Origin: Dyella jiangningensis
GTDB taxonomy: Bacteria; Pseudomonadota; Gammaproteobacteria; Xanthomonadales; Rhodanobacteraceae
Assembly (NCBI GenBank): GCA_000632805.1
Contig: CP007444.1
Location: forward strand, 4,576,772 to 4,640,771
Reading direction: 5' to 3'
Length of the DNA: 64,000 nt
A program made the translations under genes and the position numbers. The notes beneath the pieces are model-generated. The model was not told where the DNA came from, did no database searches, and saw nothing but the letters and a program-made list of their open reading frames with translations. Positions within the stretch are counted from its first letter, which is position 1, and every line of letters begins with the position of its first letter. Below are positions 1-8,406 of the stretch, piece after piece.

Positions 1-568
1 GCTGGGGCGAGCTGCGAGGCGCCCGCACCTGGTCGCGCGAAGGAAGCCATAGGCTCGCCGCGGCAAGCATCGCCACGATGGCCGCCACCATGATGACTGC
101 GGCCAGCCAGGGGATGGGCGGCGATTCGGAACGCTTCGGCGGAACGCTGTCCTGAGGCAACGCGATGACGTCGGGCCGCTTGTTTACCGCCGTGCCTTCA
201 GCTGTGAGGGGAAAAGGCGCAGGCGGGGCGGCGACGCGCTGCACCTCGCCGATGAAGCGATAACCCACCGTATGCACCGTGGCGATATAGCGGGGATTGC
301 CGGCGCAATCGCCCAACGTGTGCCGAAGCTGCGAGATGACGCGTGTGAGGACGCCGGGCGTCACGTGCCGGTGGCCCCACGCCGCATCAAGCAACGCATC
401 CTTGCCGACCACGTCGCCGGCTTGTTGCAGCAGCACGACGAGCACGGTGAAAGCCTTGGGCTCCACCGAGAGCGCGACGCCTGCGCGTTCGAGGCGATGT
501 GCGCGCGGCTCGACCACAATGTCGTCGCACTGATAGATCCAGCCGCTGTCAGGTTGGGGATGGGCCAT
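1..568 (-). CDS. Winged-helix transcriptional regulator, CadC/ToxR-like (3' end outside window)
   Basis: Reads leftward from the ATG at 566-568 and runs off the window edge with no stop, giving 189 codons. Residues about 10-110 form an OmpR/PhoB-type DNA-binding domain: EPKAFTVLVVLL, then a recognition-helix region and the typical ending TVHTVGYRFIGEV. A proline-rich linker follows, then a hydrophobic stretch at about residues 152-173 (WLAAVIMVAAIVAMLAAASLWL) that looks like one transmembrane helix. This is the layout of CadC-like one-component regulators, with a cytoplasmic DNA-binding head and a periplasmic sensor; the sensor part lies outside the window, so the signal is unknown. No receiver domain is present. 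Confidence in the DNA-binding and membrane parts is high; the target genes are unknown. Confidence 0.85.
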   Translation of the reverse strand, partial: MAHPQPDSGWIYQCDDIVVEPRAHRLERAGVALSVEPKAFTVLVVLLQQAGDVVGKDALLDAAWGHRHVTPGVLTRVISQLRHTLGDCAGNPRYIATVHTVGYRFIGEVQRVAAPPAPFPLTAEGTAVNKRPDVIALPQDSVPPKRSESPPIPWLAAVIMVAAIVAMLAAASLWLPSRDQVRAPRSSPQ

Positions 569-921
569 GACCGTGCCAGGCGAGGCCCCCTGCACGACAA
601 GAATGCGCTCTTGTCGCCGCGCTGCGCATCCGCCATAGGTCATAACGTGGCCCGTTTTGCGCGAAGCCGATGCGCCATGTTTTCGATGCGCATGCAGCAT
701 GCGTCATCACCACGCGTCGACGCGCATGTATTCGTGTCACGTGATGCGATCGCAGTCGCACCGTAAAAGCCACGTGCGGGACGACGTCACGTGGCGCGTC
801 GTGCAAGGCGACCGCGATCATAAGAGCGAGCCGCTTGGTGGCATGCATCTGCTTGCATACATGCTTTCCAAGTGCGCACATCGCGCGCGCCTCAACACGA
901 TGTGCATGTGACGCCTGACGG
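569..921. other. Intergenic region with three CACGTG palindromes
   Basis: No convincing gene lies here; the short open frames are unsupported by start sites or composition. It is the upstream region of the membrane-bound regulator gene. It carries three CACGTG palindromes at 738-743, 771-776 and 788-793, and several GCATGC-type palindromes around 690-700 and 840-862. These may be regulator-binding sites, but this is inference only. Confidence 0.4.
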
Positions 922-1698
922 CTATGCGCTTAGCGAGCCCTGGTCGCGGGAAGATGGCGACTGCTGCGACGGTTGCTCGCCCGGCCGCCCATTGAGCACC
1001 AGCGTCTGCGCGAGCAGATCGTGCAGGCCCTGTTTGCGCTGGGTCCACGCCACCATGAGGAAGCCAAAGCACAGGATGAAGGCACTCAGCAGCTTGCCGA
1101 AGTAGCGGCCGGTGGCGCGCATGAAGGTGATGCGGCCGCCCGTGAGATTGGTGACGCGAATGCCCAGCGCGCGCTTGCCCAACGTGCCTTGCCATGCGGA
1201 ACTTTCGCACGCGGCGAAATACAGCCAGGTCACCACGGTCTGCGCCATCAGGGCGGGGCCGAGCGCATGGAGATAAGTATCGAACGCCTGCAAGGCCAGC
1301 TGCGGATCGCTGCCCGCCGCGAGCTTCGCCTGAAGATAGGTTTCCGCTGCTTCGTTCGCGCCGAACAGGCTGCTCAGCAGCATGTTGGGAATCCACAGCA
1401 CGAGCGCGTCGAGTATGTAAGCGGCGACGCGCTTCCAGAAGCCGGCGTAGTCGGCCAGCGCCGGTGCATCGCTCGCGCGGATGCCTGCGTCGTATGAAGG
1501 TGCGGGCGGCGGTGTGAAGGCAGGCGGCGCGACGCCAACTTCGTCCGGAAACAGCACGGATAGCGGCTGCCAGTCGGCCAGGCCTTCGTACCAGCCCAGG
1601 TCCTGCGGGCTCACCTGGCCGCTACGCAGCCACTGGCGCACGTCCATTTCCTTATAGGGGCCGTGTCGCTCGCCGTCCCGACCGATCCAGACTTCCAT
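922..1698 (-). CDS. RDD family membrane protein with N-terminal GYF_2 domain
   Basis: 258 residues from the ATG at 1696-1698, chosen because MEVWIGRDGERHGPY is the normal beginning of a GYF_2 (DUF4339) domain. An upstream in-frame ATG at 1737 would add 13 unlikely residues. Residues 1-55 are the GYF_2 domain, a proline-rich linker follows, and the rest is an RDD domain with the family Arg-Asp-Asp signature in GFWKRVAAYILDALVLW and three to four hydrophobic helices. RDD proteins are inner-membrane proteins, some reported as Na+/H+ antiporters; the role here is unknown. It lies 121 bp downstream of mnmG on the same strand and could be cotranscribed with it. Confidence 0.85.
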   Translation of the reverse strand: MEVWIGRDGERHGPYKEMDVRQWLRSGQVSPQDLGWYEGLADWQPLSVLFPDEVGVAPPAFTPPPAPSYDAGIRASDAPALADYAGFWKRVAAYILDALVLWIPNMLLSSLFGANEAAETYLQAKLAAGSDPQLALQAFDTYLHALGPALMAQTVVTWLYFAACESSAWQGTLGKRALGIRVTNLTGGRITFMRATGRYFGKLLSAFILCFGFLMVAWTQRKQGLHDLLAQTLVLNGRPGEQPSQQSPSSRDQGSLSA

Positions 1699-1819
1699 AC
1701 GCGCCGCTCCACAGATCAATGACGTGCATGATGCCATGGGTGGCGGCGATTTCCGCTTCGCTGCGCCTACACCGCTGGCCTGTGCTGACCATCGCCGGCC
1801 GCGCCGCTACCGTGAGGTG

Positions 1820-3694
1820 TCAGGCGGCCGTGCGCTTGAGGTGCACCAGCAGCAACGAGATGGCGGCGGGCGTCACGCCGCTGATGCGCGCGGCCTGGCC
1901 TATGGTTTCCGGCTGCACGCGCTTGAGCTTGAGCAACACCTCGGCGGACAAGCCACGCACCTTGTCGTAATCGAAGCTGCCGGGAATCGCCGTCTGCTCG
2001 TGGCGACGCTGGCGCCCGATCTCCTCGCGCTGGCGATCAAGATAACCGGCGTACTTGATCTGCACTTCCACCTGCGCCGCGACGGTGTCGTCGTCCACGG
2101 CTGGGCCGATGCCGTCGACGGAGGTCAGCCTGGCGTAGTCAAGCTCCGGGCGACGCAGCAGATCGAGCGCGCTCGTCTCGCGGCTCAGGGTGATGCCGAT
2201 CTGCTCCTGGATGTTCGCGCCCAATGCATTCGCCGGTGCACCCCAGATCGTACCCAGGCGCTGCGTTTCCCGCTCCACTGCATCGCGCTTCGCACGCAGC
2301 GCGTCGTAACGCGCCTGCGGTACCACGCCGAGCCGGTGGCCGGATTCGGTGAGGCGCAGATCGGCATTGTCTTCGCGCAGGTGCAGCCGGTATTCGGCGC
2401 GCGAGGTAAACATGCGATACGGCTCGATCGTGCCGTTGCTGGTGAGGTCATCGATCAGCACGCCGATGTAGGCCTCGTCGCGTCGTGGATACCACGGCGA
2501 CTCACCCTTCACCGCGAGCGCGGCATTGAGGCCGGCGATCAGTCCCTGCGCGCCAGCCTCCTCATAGCCGGTGGTGCCGTTGATCTGGCCCGCGAAATAC
2601 AGGCCCGGAATGGTCTTGGTTTCCAGCCACGGGTGCAGGCCGCGCGGATCGAAATAGTCGTACTCGATCGCGTAGCCCGGCCGCGTGATGTGCGCGTTCT
2701 CGAAGCCCTTGATCGAGCGCACGAGTGCCAGCTGCACGTCGTACGGCAGCGACGTGGAAATGCCGTTGGGGTAGATCTCGAAGGTGTCCAGGCCTTCCGG
2801 TTCGATGAAGATCTGGTGCGAGCTCTTCTCGGCGAAGCGCACCACCTTGTCTTCGATCGACGGGCAATAGCGCGGGCCGACGCCTTCGATCTGGCCGCTG
2901 TACAGCGGTGAGCGATCGAGCGAACCACGGATGAGTTCGTGTGTCTGTTCGCTGGTATGTGTGATCCAGCAGCTCACCTGGCGCGGATGTTCGGCCCGCG
3001 ATCCGAGGTAGGAGAACACCGGTGCGGGATCGTCGCCGGGCTGCTCTTCCAGGCCGGTGAAGTCGATGCTGCGCAGGTCGATGCGCGGCGGCGTGCCCGT
3101 CTTCAGGCGGTCGGCGGCCACCGGCAATTCGCGCAGGCGCTGGGCGAGCGTGCTGGCCGGCGGATCGCCGGCGCGGCCGCCGGCGTACTGCGCCGGACCG
3201 ATATGGATCTTGCCCGCGAGGAAGGTGCCGGCTGTGAGCACCACGGCGCGGGCACGGAACTTCAGGCCCATCTGGGTCACCACGCCGGTGACGCGGTCGC
3301 CCTCAAGAATCAGGTCGTCCACCGCCTGCTGGAACAGCTCCAGGTTGGGCTGGGTCTCCACGATCCGGCGGATCGCCGCCTTGTAGAGTGCGCGATCGGC
3401 CTGGCAGCGGGTGGCACGCACGGCCGGGCCCTTGGAAGCGTTGAGCGTGCGCCACTGGATGCCGGCGAGGTCGGCTGCATGCGCCATGGCGCCGCCCAAG
3501 GCGTCGATCTCCTTCACCAGGTGGCCCTTGCCGATGCCGCCGATGGCCGGGTTGCAGCTCATCTGGCCGATCGTCTCGATGTTGTGGCTCAGCAGCAGCG
3601 TGCGTGCGCCGGTCCGCGCCGAAGCGAGCGCGGCCTCGGTGCCGGCATGGCCGCCGCCGATCACGATGACGTCGTAGTGAGTGGGATGAAACAT
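1820..3694 (-). CDS. mnmG: tRNA uridine-5-carboxymethylaminomethyl(34) synthesis enzyme MnmG (GidA)
   Basis: 624 residues, close to the usual 629. With MnmE it makes the cmnm5 modification at wobble uridine 34 of tRNAs reading two-fold codons, using FAD, NADH and methylene-THF. The N-terminus begins MFHPTHYDVIVIGGGHAGTE, a dinucleotide (FAD) fold with GGGHAG, followed by the family signature CNPAIGGIGKGHLVKEID; GTPPRID and the C-terminal ISGVTPAAISLLLVHLKR are also typical. The ATG at 3692-3694 is chosen because the FAD motif follows within 15 residues; the frame stays open upstream but without family sequence. No mnmE or rsmG neighbour is present here. Very confident. Confidence 0.97.
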   Translation of the reverse strand: MFHPTHYDVIVIGGGHAGTEAALASARTGARTLLLSHNIETIGQMSCNPAIGGIGKGHLVKEIDALGGAMAHAADLAGIQWRTLNASKGPAVRATRCQADRALYKAAIRRIVETQPNLELFQQAVDDLILEGDRVTGVVTQMGLKFRARAVVLTAGTFLAGKIHIGPAQYAGGRAGDPPASTLAQRLRELPVAADRLKTGTPPRIDLRSIDFTGLEEQPGDDPAPVFSYLGSRAEHPRQVSCWITHTSEQTHELIRGSLDRSPLYSGQIEGVGPRYCPSIEDKVVRFAEKSSHQIFIEPEGLDTFEIYPNGISTSLPYDVQLALVRSIKGFENAHITRPGYAIEYDYFDPRGLHPWLETKTIPGLYFAGQINGTTGYEEAGAQGLIAGLNAALAVKGESPWYPRRDEAYIGVLIDDLTSNGTIEPYRMFTSRAEYRLHLREDNADLRLTESGHRLGVVPQARYDALRAKRDAVERETQRLGTIWGAPANALGANIQEQIGITLSRETSALDLLRRPELDYARLTSVDGIGPAVDDDTVAAQVEVQIKYAGYLDRQREEIGRQRRHEQTAIPGSFDYDKVRGLSAEVLLKLKRVQPETIGQAARISGVTPAAISLLLVHLKRTAA

Positions 3695-3791
3695 GGGAGC
3701 TGCCCCGGGGAGACGTGTCCTGCAAGCGCAGGAATGGACCAAATACGGCGCTATGGTACCGCCACCGCGAGGCTCTGACCGCTGGCACGCT

Positions 3792-3926
3792 TCCTGCTTT
3801 ATCTCACGTGCACTTTCCACAGGCAGAAGCTGCGCGACAACGCGCGCCGAGATCGAGCGACAGGGGCTTGATCGCGTGCTGGGGAGAGGAAGCAGGACGG
3901 CGCCCCTCGGGGCGCCGTCGTTTTTT
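3792..3926 (+). ncRNA. Candidate structured small RNA upstream of mnmG
   Basis: An intrinsic terminator points rightward at 3896-3926, yet no plus-strand gene precedes it: mnmG starts at 3694 and reads the other way. The preceding 100 nt fold neatly on paper. A closing stem TCCTGCTT (3792-3799) pairs with AAGCAGGA (3890-3897). Inside are hairpin GCGCG-ACAA-CGCGC (3832-3845) and hairpin GATCGAGC/GCTTGATC with a 7-nt loop (3851-3873). The result would be an RNA of roughly 135 nt, divergent from mnmG. The start is inferred from the closing stem; no clear promoter was identified. It does not resemble 4.5S, 6S, tmRNA or RNase P RNA. It could instead be a leader for something beyond 3926, though nothing suitable starts soon after. 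Confidence 0.45.
3896..3926 (+). terminator. Rho-independent terminator
   Basis: Stem GACGGCGCCC with GGGCGCCGTC and a 4-nt loop, followed by G and six T residues at 3921-3926. The T-run lies on the plus strand, so it terminates rightward transcription. There is no annotated gene upstream on this strand, which is the main argument for a small RNA here. Confidence 0.85.
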
Positions 3927-3968
3927 CTGGCCTTGCCCAAGCGTGGGGCTTTTCAGGCCTAGATAAGA

Positions 3969-4031
3969 TCTGGCGCCCGGCGGTCTCAGGAACAGGGGGA
4001 ATCCAGGATGACCGTGTTGCCGGGCGCCAGA
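3969..4031. repeat. Long perfect inverted repeat (possible MITE/REP-like element)
   Basis: Perfect 13-bp arms, TCTGGCGCCCGGC at 3969-3981 and its complement at 4019-4031, enclose 37 nt that contain a further GGTC/GACC pair. The spacer includes GGGAATCCAGGATGAC, reminiscent of the dispersed proteobacterial palindromes of the GGGAATCCAG type. No second copy was found in this window. No T-run follows, so it is not an obvious terminator. Confidence 0.5.
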
Positions 4032-4276
4032 AACCGGAGATTCGGTGGCTGGCAGCGAGGTTTTATGTCGCTGTGCGTGAGGTGGATATTCGGGCCTGCA
4101 GCGTGAACGTGGAGTGACTAAAACGCCTGTTTGTGCCGAGTCTCGGCAAGAGATGACGTACAGCGTCATTTCGTGATCGAAGACCGCTTTGCATGTGAGC
4201 CGCATCACATTGCTGGCATGGGCGTTGCATTTCCCAATGGTGCCGACAAGACGCATCGTTTTTGGAGGAGTCGCCC

Positions 4277-4462
4277 ATGGAAACCAGCTTCGATTTCCAA
4301 CCCGTTTATCCGCATCACGACTTGCTGATCGAACTCGGTCGCATCGAGATGGCCATGGAACACCTGGCCCACCGCAGCGAGGACGAACGCCAGGTGCTTC
4401 GGCCGCGACTGCAGTCGCGCATCAGTCGCCTGCGCGACGAATTGCAGAGCCTGGAAGTCTGA
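4277..4462 (+). CDS. Small protein of unknown function (61 aa)
   Basis: The start at 4277 is decided by a strong GGAGGA ribosome-binding site at 4264-4269, seven bases upstream; an in-frame TTG at 4262 lies on top of that site and is rejected. The product begins METSFDFQPVYPHHDLL and is otherwise helical and charged, rich in Arg and Glu, with heptad-like Leu spacing towards DELQSLEV. It has no Cys, no signal peptide and no membrane segment. I do not recognise the family. The RBS and codon usage make a real gene likely. It converges with pepN, with a hairpin terminator between them. Confidence 0.6.
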   Translation: METSFDFQPVYPHHDLLIELGRIEMAMEHLAHRSEDERQVLRPRLQSRISRLRDELQSLEV

Positions 4463-4595
4463 GTCGCAGGCGCATCCGGTTCATGGTGCATGGACGTCCA
4501 AACGTTCGTGGGCCGCTCGAGGACTGGCGATAAGACGCCCACGCGCGTTGGCGTGACACTTCCGCCGATCGTCCTTCCTCACTCTCTCGGAATTA

Positions 4596-4634
4596 CGCCC
4601 GGGTGCCCCGTCTTGGACGGGTCGCACTCGGGCG
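4596..4634. terminator. Stem-loop between convergent genes, candidate bidirectional terminator
   Basis: Imperfect inverted repeat CGCCCGGGTGCCCCGTC-TTG-GACGGGTCGCACTCGGGCG, lying between the 61-aa ORF (ends 4462, plus) and pepN (ends 4676, minus). It is GC-rich with only weak T content on either side (TTGTTCC rightward), so function is inferred from position and stem. Confidence 0.45.
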
Positions 4635-4675
4635 TTGTTCCTTGCGTACCTGGTTGCGCGGGAAGGCCCGGCTCG

Positions 4676-7333
4676 TCAGCCGTGCAACATGCTCTGCACG
4701 ATCTCGTTGAGGTTGCGCGAAAGGCCTACATGCGCCGCCACTGATTCGATGGCGGTGCGTGCCAGCGCGCGGCGCGAGGGTTCCAGTCGTTGCCAGCCGT
4801 TGAACGCCGTCGCCATGCGTGCCGCAATCTGCGGATTGAGTGCATCGAGCTGCGTCAACCGCTCGGCGAGCAGCTGGTAGCCGCTGCCGTCGGTTCGGTG
4901 GAACCCGTCCGGATTGTTGCGGGCCCACGCGCCGAACAACGAATTGACGCGATTGGGATTCTTGAGCGTGAAGGCGGCGTCACCCTCCAGCGCATGCACG
5001 CGTTCGATCACGAGTTCGCCGGGCAGTTGCGTCTGGACGGAGAACCACTTGTCCATGGCAAGCGGATTGTCCGCGTAGCGTTCGCGGAAATGTGCCAGCG
5101 CGGCGTGCGCCTGCGAGGCGTTGCCACGTACGAGCACGCTGAGCGCCGCGAGGCGATCGGTCATGCTCGGGGCATTGTCGTACTGCAACGTGGCCTGCGC
5201 ATGCGCGGTCCACGGATCGATCCGCGCAAGCAGTTCGAGCACGCGGCGCTTGAGCCGTCGACGTGCCTGGCTACGCGCATCGAGCTGCACGCTGGTATGC
5301 GATACCAACGCTTCGTAGCGGCGCTGCAGCGCTTGCTGGCCGATACGCAGCGCGAGCTGTTCCTGCAGTTGCTGGCGCAGGGCATGCACGTGCGACGGAT
5401 CGACCTGGCGCTCGCGTTCGGCGAGTTCGATTTCGCCCGGCGGCGTGAGGAGGTCGGCCAGCAAGGCCTCGTCCATGGCGCTGTCGTTGAACAGCGCTTC
5501 CAGCGCTTCGCACCACGCGTCCAGCGCGCCGGTGCCGTCGCCCTCGCGAAGGTTGTCGTAGGCGCGGGCAGCGAGCTGCTGGCCCGCTTCCCACCGGTTG
5601 AAGCCGTCGGGATCGTGGCGCAAGAGCAGGGCGAGGTCAGCCGGTTCGTAGGTGCACTCGAGGATGACCGGCGCGGAGAAACCGCGCAGCAATGACGGTA
5701 CTGGCGCGTCATTCACTTGCTGGAACACGAACACCTGTTCGGCGCGATCGAGCACGACGACCCGCTCGGTGGCGCCGGATGTTTCCGCGCTGTCGGCGGT
5801 CAAATGCAGCGGCAGCATGCCCCCCGCGCGATCAAACAGCCCCAGCTTCACCGGGATCGGCAACGGCTGCTTGTGCGACTGATGCGGCGTGGGCGGCGTG
5901 TGCTGCGAGAGCGTCAGCGTATAGGTGCGATGCGCGGCATCGTAGTGGCCGCGCGCGGAGAGGCGCGGCGTGCCGGCCTGCGCGTACCACGCGAGATACG
6001 GCATGAGATCGATGCCGTTGGCGTCGCCCAGCGCGCCAAGGAAATCTTCCAGCGTTGCCGCCCGCCCATCGTTGCGCGCGAAATACCGATCCATGCCGCG
6101 ACGGAAGCCTTCGCGTCCGAGGCGACCGGCGACCATGCGCACCAGTTCTGAACCCTTCTCGTACACGGTGGCGGTGTAGAAGTTGTTGATCTCGCTGTAC
6201 TGCGCCGGGCGCACCGGATGCGCCAGCGGGCCGGCGTCCTCCGGAAACTGCGCGCGACGAAGCAGCGCCACGTCCTCGATGCGCTTGAGCGCAGAGGAAT
6301 TCATGTCCGCGGAGAATTGTTGCTCGCGGAACACGGTGAGGCCTTCCTTCAGCGACAGCTGGAACCAGTCGCGGCACGTGACGCGGTTGCCGCTCCAGTT
6401 GTGGAAATACTCGTGCGCCACCACGGCCTCCACCGCGCGGTATTCGTCGTCGGTGCTGGAGTCGGGATCGGCCAGCAGATACTTCGCATTGAAGATGTTG
6501 AGGCCCTTGTTCTCCATCGCACCCATGTTGAAGTCGTGGGTGGCGACGACGTGGAACACGTCGAGATCGTATTCGCGACCGTAGGTGTCCTCGTCCCAGC
6601 GCATGGAGCGCTCCAGTGCATCCATGGCGTAACCGCACTGGCCGATGGCGTCGGGCTCGGCCCAGATCACCAGCTTCACGGCGCGGCCGCTGCTCGTGAC
6701 GTAATCACGCTCGATCTTCTGCAGCCGCCCGGCCACCAGCGCGAACAGGTAACTGGGCTTCGGGTGCGGGTCGACGAAGCGCGCCCAGTGACGGCCGCCC
6801 TCCAGCTCGCCGTGCCCGTCCGGATTGCCGCCGGCCAGCAGCACCGGGAAGCGGTCGCGATCGGCGCACAAGGTGACCTTGTAGCTCGCCAGCACGTCCG
6901 GGCGGTCCGGGAAGAACGTGATGTGACGGAAGCCTTCGGCCTCGCACTGGGTGAGCAGGAAACCCCGCTCGCGCGGGCCGGAGAGGTACAAGCCTTCCAG
7001 CGCGGTGTTGGCCGCCGGGCGCAGGCACACGCGCGTCTCCAGCACGCTGCCATCGCGCGCGTCGTCCACCTCGAGCACGTTGTCCACGTAGCGCCACGCG
7101 CGTTCGTCGAGCGCCTGGCCGTCCAGCGAGATCGACAGCAGCTCCAGGCCCTCGCCATCCAGCCGCAGCGGCGCATCCTGCGCAGGATCACGCTGAAGGT
7201 GCAGACGGGAGGTGACCTCGGTCGTGTCGATGCCGAGATCGAAGGTCAGCTCCACCTGCGAGACGCGCCAGGCAGGGGCCCGGTATTCATCGAGCCGGAC
7301 CAGGGTAGAAGAGGTGTCGCTTCGGTTGTTCAT
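4676..7333 (-). CDS. pepN: Aminopeptidase N (M1 family zinc metallopeptidase)
   Basis: 885 residues, near the 870 usual for bacterial PepN. It is a cytoplasmic aminopeptidase that removes N-terminal residues from peptides in the last steps of protein turnover. Family motifs are visible: the substrate-binding GAMENKGLNIF and the zinc site HEYFHNWSGNR (HEXXH), with the downstream Glu in the following helix (LKEGLTVFREQQF). The start at 7331-7333, MNNRSDTSSTLVRLDEYR, fits the family; the open frame continues upstream without homologous sequence. Its start faces that of the mutarotase gene, 68 bp away, so the two probably share a promoter region. Confidence 0.97.
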   Translation of the reverse strand: MNNRSDTSSTLVRLDEYRAPAWRVSQVELTFDLGIDTTEVTSRLHLQRDPAQDAPLRLDGEGLELLSISLDGQALDERAWRYVDNVLEVDDARDGSVLETRVCLRPAANTALEGLYLSGPRERGFLLTQCEAEGFRHITFFPDRPDVLASYKVTLCADRDRFPVLLAGGNPDGHGELEGGRHWARFVDPHPKPSYLFALVAGRLQKIERDYVTSSGRAVKLVIWAEPDAIGQCGYAMDALERSMRWDEDTYGREYDLDVFHVVATHDFNMGAMENKGLNIFNAKYLLADPDSSTDDEYRAVEAVVAHEYFHNWSGNRVTCRDWFQLSLKEGLTVFREQQFSADMNSSALKRIEDVALLRRAQFPEDAGPLAHPVRPAQYSEINNFYTATVYEKGSELVRMVAGRLGREGFRRGMDRYFARNDGRAATLEDFLGALGDANGIDLMPYLAWYAQAGTPRLSARGHYDAAHRTYTLTLSQHTPPTPHQSHKQPLPIPVKLGLFDRAGGMLPLHLTADSAETSGATERVVVLDRAEQVFVFQQVNDAPVPSLLRGFSAPVILECTYEPADLALLLRHDPDGFNRWEAGQQLAARAYDNLREGDGTGALDAWCEALEALFNDSAMDEALLADLLTPPGEIELAERERQVDPSHVHALRQQLQEQLALRIGQQALQRRYEALVSHTSVQLDARSQARRRLKRRVLELLARIDPWTAHAQATLQYDNAPSMTDRLAALSVLVRGNASQAHAALAHFRERYADNPLAMDKWFSVQTQLPGELVIERVHALEGDAAFTLKNPNRVNSLFGAWARNNPDGFHRTDGSGYQLLAERLTQLDALNPQIAARMATAFNGWQRLEPSRRALARTAIESVAAHVGLSRNLNEIVQSMLHG

Positions 7334-7401
7334 TGGGGGACAGCTGGGGTGGAAGGGACTACTCAGGCTAACATGCGGCTCTTTCCAGGCAGGACAAGTC
7401 G

Positions 7402-8406
7402 ATGGCCGAGTATCTGGCGGAACGCACCCAACTGGAGAGCCATGAGCTGGCGGTGTTGACCGACGTGGCCCATGGCCGCCGCGTGCGCATTGCCCGTCGT
7501 GGCGCCACGGTGCTGAGCTTCGAGGTGTCGGCGCACCATGGCGCCTGGGATCTTGCGGACGGCTACCGCGACGCGGGCGAGTTGGACACGCGTCCCAGCT
7601 CCCGCTTTGCGGTGATGGTTCCGTTCGCCAACCGCATCGCCGACGCGCGGTATCAGTTCGACGGCAAGTCCTACGATCTGCAGCCGGGCGTGGAAGGGGA
7701 CACGCGTGGGGCGCGCCACGGCTTCGTGCGCGGCGTGGACTTCGAGCTGACCGATCTTTCCGCCGACGCCGTATCCGCGCGTGCAACGTTCAGCACGCAA
7801 ACCATCCGGCCCGGCGCGCACCCTGGCTATCCCTTCGCGATCGACTTGGCGGTGACCTATACGCTCGACGCGTCCGGCCTGGCGCTGGAGGCCGTCATGC
7901 GCAACGTGGGCGAGCAGGCGGCGCCGTGCTTCTTTGGCTGGCATCCGTATTTCCGCCTGAGCGAACTGCCCATCGACCGTTGGGAGCTGCAGATACCCGC
8001 CGACACCGTCGTACGCACTGGCAACGACTTCATTCCGTTGCCGGCGGAGAGCGGCCGGCTCTCGATCGAGCACGCGCCCGAAGTCGATTTTCGCCAGATG
8101 CAGGCGATCGGGCCGCGTGAACTCAACCATGCCTTCGCGGACCTGCGCCTGGATACGGATGGCCGTGCGCGCACGCGGCTGCGCGATCCGGATAGCGGGT
8201 TGGCCATCGCGGTGTGGCAGGCCTCGGGCGTCATGCTCGCGTTCACTGCGGATACCGTGACGCGCGACGTGCGTCGCTCGGTGGCACTGGAGCCGATGGA
8301 AAGCTGGGCCGATGCATTCAATCGCCCCGACTGCGCCAACGTGATCCGGCTGGAGCCCGGCGCCGAGCGGCGCTTTGTCTGCGGCGTGGAGATTGAAAGT
8401 CCATGA
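7402..8406 (+). CDS. Aldose 1-epimerase family protein (mutarotase-like)
   Basis: 334 residues with the GalM/YeaD-type beta-sandwich pattern: FANRIADARYQFDGKSYDL, GARHGFVRGVDF (the catalytic-region His), and GWHPYFRL. These enzymes interconvert alpha and beta anomers of free sugars or sugar phosphates in the cytoplasm. The specific sugar cannot be told from sequence. No signal peptide is seen, and it starts at ATG 7402. Its stop overlaps the start of the next gene by four bases (ATGA), so the two are translationally coupled, although the biochemical link with an amino acid dehydratase is not obvious. Confidence 0.85.
   Translation: MAEYLAERTQLESHELAVLTDVAHGRRVRIARRGATVLSFEVSAHHGAWDLADGYRDAGELDTRPSSRFAVMVPFANRIADARYQFDGKSYDLQPGVEGDTRGARHGFVRGVDFELTDLSADAVSARATFSTQTIRPGAHPGYPFAIDLAVTYTLDASGLALEAVMRNVGEQAAPCFFGWHPYFRLSELPIDRWELQIPADTVVRTGNDFIPLPAESGRLSIEHAPEVDFRQMQAIGPRELNHAFADLRLDTDGRARTRLRDPDSGLAIAVWQASGVMLAFTADTVTRDVRRSVALEPMESWADAFNRPDCANVIRLEPGAERRFVCGVEIESP

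Noticed and set aside
657..911. 84-codon frame in the gap upstream of the membrane regulator
   Set aside because: No RBS, Cys/His/Met-rich shadow composition, and it overlaps a palindrome-rich control region.
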